Below, in pieces: positions 30,744 to 34,036 of a stretch of DNA of 34,036 bases; the first letter of the stretch is position 1, and every line of letters begins with the position of its first letter. The notes beneath the pieces were generated by a model. It made no database searches and was not told the DNA's origin. It saw only the letters and a program-made list of their open reading frames with translations. The position numbers and the translations under genes were made by a program. Source of the stretch: JAGXOF01 sp046545575 (GTDB lineage Bacteria; Chloroflexota; Dehalococcoidia; SZUA-161; SpSt-899); NCBI GenBank assembly GCA_046545575.1, contig JBKGZM010000018.1, positions 1 to 34,036 on the forward strand. Reading direction: 5' to 3'.

Positions 30744-30791
30744 CACAAATCCTTAGATAAGCGACTTGTGCCTTTATCTGGTTTACCTACC

Positions 30792-30820
30792 ATTGTAACT
30801 ATTGCTACAAACTATGTCAA
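30792..30820 (-). promoter_or_regulatory. Promoter of cold-shock/HesB-like operon
   Basis: On the minus strand a perfect TTGACA (30815-30820) and TACAAT (30792-30797) are separated by 17 bases. The transcript would start near 30785, giving a leader of about 95 bases. Confidence 0.7.
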
Positions 30821-30841
30821 ATATACTTAAAAATCAGCAGA

Positions 30842-30871
30842 TTGAGATTCCCCCAGTTTGGGGAGTATAAT
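30842..30871 (+). promoter_or_regulatory. Promoter of ribBA
   Basis: TTGAGA (30842-30847) and TATAAT (30866-30871) are separated by 18 bases, with a CCCCC/GGGG inverted repeat inside the spacer. The leader to the ribBA ATG is about 65 bases. I find no FMN riboswitch landmarks in it. Confidence 0.55.
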
Positions 30872-30942
30872 AAGCCTGTAAGGAGAAGGAGCTTTTCATA
30901 AGCCGGACAGATTCATATTGCTCAAGTGGGGGGCTGAAATAT

Positions 30943-32145
30943 ATGGCATTGGCAACAATTCCGGAGGCGATTGAAGACATAAAGGCTGGCAAGTTTGTCA
31001 TAGTGGTGGACGATGCAGAAAGGGAAAACGAGGGTGACCTAGTTATAGCGGCGGAGCAAATAACACCGGGTGCAATTAACTTCATGGCCAAGTATGCCAG
31101 GGGACTGATTTGTGTGCCCTTGACTGCGGAGAGGCTTGATGAGCTCAAGATACCGATGATGGCCCAGCGGGGAAGCACCCCGTTTGGGAGTCCGTTTACC
31201 GTGTCGGTTGAGGCTAGGCATGGTGTAACAACAGGCATTTCCGCGGAAGACCGTGCCACTACTGTGAGAGCTCTTGTTGATTCCTCAACCCGGCCTGAGG
31301 ATATAGTCTATCCGGGCCACATGTTCCCACTGCGTGCTAAGAATGGAGGGGTGCTGGTTCGAGCTGGTCACACTGAGGCCTCGATTGATCTCGCTAAATT
31401 GGCAGGTCTTACTCCTGCAACAGTTATCTGCGAGATAATGAATGAAGATGGAACGATGGCACGATTGCCGGATCTGGAGAAACTGGCGGAGGAACACGGA
31501 ATCAGAATCATAACAGTATCCCAACTGATTGCCTATCGCCGAAGGCATGACAAGCTGGTACAATGCGTTGCTGAAGCTCACCTGCCTACCAAATATGGAG
31601 AGTTCACCGCCTTCGCGTATAAGAGTGTTATTGATCCGGATGAGCACGTTGCTCTGGTCAAGGGAGAGATTGACGGTGACGAGCCAATACTCGTTAGAGT
31701 GCATAGTGAGTGCCTTACAGGGGATGTTTTTGGAAGTCTGCGCTGTGATTGTGGGGAGCAAATCCATGTAGCCATGGAGGCAATAGAGCGGGAGGGAAGA
31801 GGAGTATTCCTCTATATGCGACAGGAGGGTAGAGGTATCGGACTTCACAACAAGATCAAGGCCTATGCTCTTCAGGATGATGGATTGGACACTGTGGAAG
31901 CCAATGAGAAATTGGGATTTCCTGCAGACCTTCGAGGCTATGGGATTGGTGCACAAATCCTGGCTGACCTTGGCGTGCGCAATATACGCCTCTTGACCAA
32001 CAACCCCAAAAAAGTTATTGGGCTGGATGGATATGGGTTAAAGGTAGTTGAAACTATTCCGATTATGACTCCGGTGAATCCTCAAAACCTCCGTTATTTA
32101 CAAACAAAAAGAGATAAGATGGGGCACCGGATCAATATCGGGTAG
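30943..32145 (+). CDS. ribBA: Bifunctional DHBP synthase/GTP cyclohydrolase II
   Basis: A 400-residue fusion that supplies both precursors of riboflavin. The N-terminal half (1-200) is 3,4-dihydroxy-2-butanone 4-phosphate synthase with DDAERENEGDLVIAA and HTEASIDLAKLAGL. The C-terminal half is GTP cyclohydrolase II with the zinc cysteines in ECLTGDVFGSLRCDCGEQ, then RQEGRGIGLHNKIKAYALQD and LGVRNIRLLTNNPKK. Both active sites look intact. It is followed after 60 bases by ribH. The other riboflavin genes (ribD, ribE) lie on the opposite strand about 2-3 kb away. Confidence 0.97.
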   Translation: MALATIPEAIEDIKAGKFVIVVDDAERENEGDLVIAAEQITPGAINFMAKYARGLICVPLTAERLDELKIPMMAQRGSTPFGSPFTVSVEARHGVTTGISAEDRATTVRALVDSSTRPEDIVYPGHMFPLRAKNGGVLVRAGHTEASIDLAKLAGLTPATVICEIMNEDGTMARLPDLEKLAEEHGIRIITVSQLIAYRRRHDKLVQCVAEAHLPTKYGEFTAFAYKSVIDPDEHVALVKGEIDGDEPILVRVHSECLTGDVFGSLRCDCGEQIHVAMEAIEREGRGVFLYMRQEGRGIGLHNKIKAYALQDDGLDTVEANEKLGFPADLRGYGIGAQILADLGVRNIRLLTNNPKKVIGLDGYGLKVVETIPIMTPVNPQNLRYLQTKRDKMGHRINIG

Positions 32146-32205
32146 TTGGTTGTGTAGTTGACTTTTCTATAGTTCAACTATTAACTTCGATGTAAGGAGG
32201 GAATA

Positions 32206-32670
32206 TTGAGTAAAGAGTATCAAGGGACACTACTTGGTGAGGGGTTGAGGTTTGGGATCGTTGTTTCGCGATTTAATGAATTCGTTACCGCCAAGCTTTT
32301 AGGGGGAGCCAGGGATGCTCTTGCTCGACATGGTGTCAAGGATGAGGACACTGAGATTGCATGGACACCGGGGGCTTATGAGATCCCTCTCGTTGCCAAG
32401 AGAATGGCCCAAAGTGGGAAGTACGACGCGGTTGTTTGCTTGGGAGCGGTGATCCGCGGAGGAACGCCTCATTTCGACTACATCGCTACACAGGTAAGCC
32501 GTGGCGTAGCCCAGGTGGGCCTGGAGGCAGGAATCCCGACGACCTTTGGTGTCATTACCGCTGATACTTTGGAGCAGGCTATAGAGCGCTCGGGGACAAA
32601 GATGGGCAATGCAGGGTTTGACGCAGCTCTTAATGCCATAGAGATGGCAAATCTGCTCAAATCCATCTGA
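32206..32670 (+). CDS. ribH: 6,7-dimethyl-8-ribityllumazine synthase
   Basis: A 154-residue protein that condenses ribitylaminouracil with dihydroxybutanone phosphate. It has FGIVVSRFNEFVTAKLLGGA near the start, TPGAYEIPLVAKRM, VCLGAVIRGGTPHFDYIATQ and FGVITADTLEQAIERSG, all conserved lumazine synthase segments; the catalytic His is in TPHFDY. The start is TTG (32206-32208) with AAGGAGGG a few bases upstream. It forms an operon with ribBA. Confidence 0.97.
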   Translation: MSKEYQGTLLGEGLRFGIVVSRFNEFVTAKLLGGARDALARHGVKDEDTEIAWTPGAYEIPLVAKRMAQSGKYDAVVCLGAVIRGGTPHFDYIATQVSRGVAQVGLEAGIPTTFGVITADTLEQAIERSGTKMGNAGFDAALNAIEMANLLKSI

Positions 32671-32705
32671 ACAAATCCTTCCAGGGTAACTGCGGGATTC
32701 AATCT

Positions 32706-32960
32706 CTAGTTGGTGACTTTGTAGACGTTGTCACCACGCCTGGCTCGGTCGGGCACCTTAATTCCGACGGAGTCTCCTGCCTTTGCTTCCTGCACATTGA
32801 CGTTCTCAATCTGCATGGATTCCACGACACACTCCATATCCGTCGTGTGGCCTGTGATGTGTAGTTTGTCTCCCACTTTGATAGGCGCCGTAAGATCAAT
32901 CCCCGCTACCATCGGCTTGGCAAAGAATGTGCTGACTGTGCCAATTTCAATTTCCGACAT
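32706..32960 (-). CDS. EF-Tu domain-2-like mini-protein
   Basis: An 84-residue protein that is essentially one beta-barrel resembling domain 2 of translation elongation factors: EIGTVSTFFAKPMVAGIDLT, then PIKVGDKLHITGHTTDMECV, VESMQIENVNVQEAKAGDSV and GIKVPDRARRGDNVYKV. Such stand-alone proteins are annotated in archaea and some anaerobic bacteria as translation elongation factor-like; their role is unknown. AGGAGGGG precedes the ATG. It has its own promoter and converges on ribH with a 35-base gap. Confidence 0.82.
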   Translation of the reverse strand: MSEIEIGTVSTFFAKPMVAGIDLTAPIKVGDKLHITGHTTDMECVVESMQIENVNVQEAKAGDSVGIKVPDRARRGDNVYKVTN

Positions 32961-32981
32961 CTCTTACCCCTCCTTACCAGA

Positions 32982-33010
32982 AGTCTAGCATTGATAAATT
33001 CCAGCGTCAA
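32982..33010 (-). promoter_or_regulatory. Promoter of EF-Tu-domain-like gene
   Basis: On the minus strand TTGACG (33005-33010) and TAGACT (32982-32987) are separated by 17 bases, 22 bases before the ATG. It is back to back with the promoter of the COG1497-like gene. Confidence 0.5.
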
Positions 33011-33040
33011 TACAGGTATTCGTGAAATAATGCTGCAACT

Positions 33041-33069
33041 TTGCGTTTCCGATAACTAAATCATATAAT
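33041..33069 (+). promoter_or_regulatory. Promoter of COG1497-like gene
   Basis: TTGCGT (33041-33046) and a perfect TATAAT (33064-33069) are separated by 17 bases. The ATG follows 11 bases after the -10, so the message has almost no leader. No ribosome-binding site is visible, which fits a leaderless transcript. Confidence 0.6.
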
Positions 33070-33080
33070 AGTCGTTAGCA

Positions 33081-33878
33081 ATGGCTCGCATACTGCGCAA
33101 CAAAAACCTGGCGACAAAATTCCAGATACTGGTCGAGATAGCGGCCAATCAACCCAATATTCAGCAGAAGCTCATCGCTGCGAAGATCGGGGTGACTTCA
33201 CAGGCGGTATCGGAATATGTCAAGGAATTGCTGGAAGAAGGCTTTGTAGTCTCCGAGGGGCGATCGAGGTACATGGTAACCAGAGAAGGGGTGGACTGGG
33301 TGCTGCAAATGGCACGCGAGATGAGCGATTATTCTGCCTTTGTTGGGAGAGCTATAACAAAGGCCACTGTATGTGCTGCTATAGCTGAAACCGACATATC
33401 AAATGGCCAGTCCGTCGGGCTGAAAATGATGAATGGACTTCTTTATGCGATTGAGGACACTGGTATTGGAGCACGAGGAGTGGCGATCTGTGATGCTAAG
33501 GCAGGTGGGGAGGTCGGGGTCGCGAATATAGAAGGGATCGTGGAATTCAGTTATGGCAGGATAACCATAGTCAAGGTCCCCGGGGTGCACAGAGGTGGAT
33601 CCAGGAATGTAGACCTTGAGGGACTCAAGAGATTAGTGGGGCAAGGCAACTTCGTTGCTGCTATAGGGCTTGAATCCTTGTGCGCCCTCAGACAAATCGG
33701 AGTAACTCCTGCTTACTTTTATGGGGTGAAGGAAGCGATTGTAGAGGCCTCCTACTCGGGTATATCTCCCGTAGTTGTCTGTGTTGATGACCAGATATCG
33801 GGACTGATTGAGCGTCTCGGCAATGAGAGCCTAAACTACGAGATTCAAGACCTTGGAATATCCTCAGGTAGCCCCTAA
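33081..33878 (+). CDS. Winged-helix transcriptional regulator, COG1497-like
   Basis: A 265-residue protein. Residues 1-75 form a winged helix-turn-helix (KFQILVEIAANQPNIQQKLI, then IGVTSQAVSEYVKELLEEGF and the wing RSRYMVTREGVDWVL). The C-terminal part (about 95-255) is a separate alpha/beta domain with IAETDISNGQSVGLKM, then GARGVAICDA, VGVANIEGIVEFSYGRITIV and VPGVHRGGSRNVDLEG. I recognise this layout from predicted archaeal regulators (COG1497); the ligand is unknown. The gene is divergent from the EF-Tu-domain protein. The start codon is 11 bases after a consensus -10, so the message is probably leaderless. Confidence 0.75.
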   Translation: MARILRNKNLATKFQILVEIAANQPNIQQKLIAAKIGVTSQAVSEYVKELLEEGFVVSEGRSRYMVTREGVDWVLQMAREMSDYSAFVGRAITKATVCAAIAETDISNGQSVGLKMMNGLLYAIEDTGIGARGVAICDAKAGGEVGVANIEGIVEFSYGRITIVKVPGVHRGGSRNVDLEGLKRLVGQGNFVAAIGLESLCALRQIGVTPAYFYGVKEAIVEASYSGISPVVVCVDDQISGLIERLGNESLNYEIQDLGISSGSP

Positions 33879-33912
33879 CCCAGATAAGCCGGGACCAATC
33901 CGCTTTAGTCCC

Positions 33913-33931
33913 CCTTTCTAAAGGCTCTTTT
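33913..33931 (+). terminator. Weak terminator-like hairpin after COG1497-like gene
   Basis: CCTTT (33913-33917), a 2-base loop and AAAGG (33920-33924) are followed by CTCTTTT. The stem is short and the loop too small to be convincing, but the position 35 bases after the stop and the T run fit a terminator. A similar CCCCCT...TAAAGGCT segment occurs at 13545-13562. Confidence 0.3.
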
Positions 33932-34036
33932 ACGATTAAGTGTTGACAGCCCTGGTACAGCTATAATCGTTCACATTCCTGTAGCGGATCTTCCAGACAG
34001 ACTTCAATTCTCTACCTTCATTAGCCCCTCGAAAGT

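Noticed and set aside
30872..30942. FMN riboswitch before ribBA
   Set aside because: The leader is about 65 bases long and lacks the conserved AGGGGC-type segments and multi-stem layout of the RFN element.
33943..33967. Perfect TTGACA and TATAAT near the right edge
   Set aside because: The spacer is only 13 bases, too short for a sigma-70 promoter, and no gene start is visible downstream before the window ends.
1..34036. CRISPR array, insertion sequence or transposase
   Set aside because: No regularly spaced direct repeats and no transposase-like protein were found on either strand.

Overview
The window reads as chromosomal DNA of an anaerobic bacterium. I infer a Chloroflexota lineage close to Dehalococcoidia. 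The grounds are a Mo/W formate dehydrogenase with fused iron-sulfur and flavin modules, two B12-binding radical SAM enzymes, a COG1497-like regulator and an EF-Tu-domain-2-like mini-protein of the kind common in archaea, frequent TTG/GTG starts with strong Shine-Dalgarno sequences, and the companion genes tal-rho-proS and rib. No ribosomal RNA or other taxonomic marker is present, so this placement is an inference.

Layout. (1) 1-4400: a META/HslJ-like lipoprotein (cut by the window edge), a DUF4125 protein and a B12-binding radical SAM enzyme on the minus strand, then a second radical SAM enzyme (DUF4070 type) diverging on the plus strand. (2) 4400-16190: a region that looks organised around molybdenum/tungsten. 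It holds a 1350-residue formate dehydrogenase fusion, a nucleotide kinase, an HTH-only ModE regulator, and a tightly packed ABC transporter operon (COG0715-type binding lipoprotein, permease, TOBE-bearing ATPase) whose last gene is a DUF364 putative metal-chelation protein. After a repeat-rich island carrying a mazEF-type toxin-antitoxin pair come a second DUF4213/DUF364 protein and an IscU/NifU-like scaffold. Sequences resembling ModE operators lie over the modE promoter and in front of the transporter operon. (3) 16300-21020: an acyl-CoA dehydrogenase lacking the usual catalytic Glu, overlapping a Pif1-like helicase with a C-terminal WYL-like domain, then a LOG-family protein and an M23-like protein. 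(4) 21020-23420: tRNA-Lys, signal peptidase I with His in place of the general-base Lys, and an ECF sigma/anti-sigma/small membrane protein operon. (5) 23420-34036: housekeeping genes: proS, rho, transaldolase, the tatD-ribD-ribE operon, a cold-shock protein with a Cys-less HesB-like partner, ribBA-ribH, the EF-Tu-domain-like protein and a COG1497-like regulator.

How it fits together. The strongest candidate for an undescribed system is the ModE-boxed transporter with its DUF364 partner. The sulfonate/nitrate-type binding protein and permease are paired with a molybdate-type (TOBE) ATPase. The DUF364 start lies inside the ATPase gene, which suggests coupled translation. The Mo/W-dependent formate dehydrogenase lies just upstream as a plausible consumer of the metal. 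A second DUF364 gene next to an Fe-S scaffold suggests that metal handling extends to cluster or cofactor assembly.

The 13536-14099 island carries a perfect 32-bp palindrome, a two-hairpin structure and pieces of dispersed bacterial repeats. All functional assignments rest on motif reading by eye. No similarity search was run.
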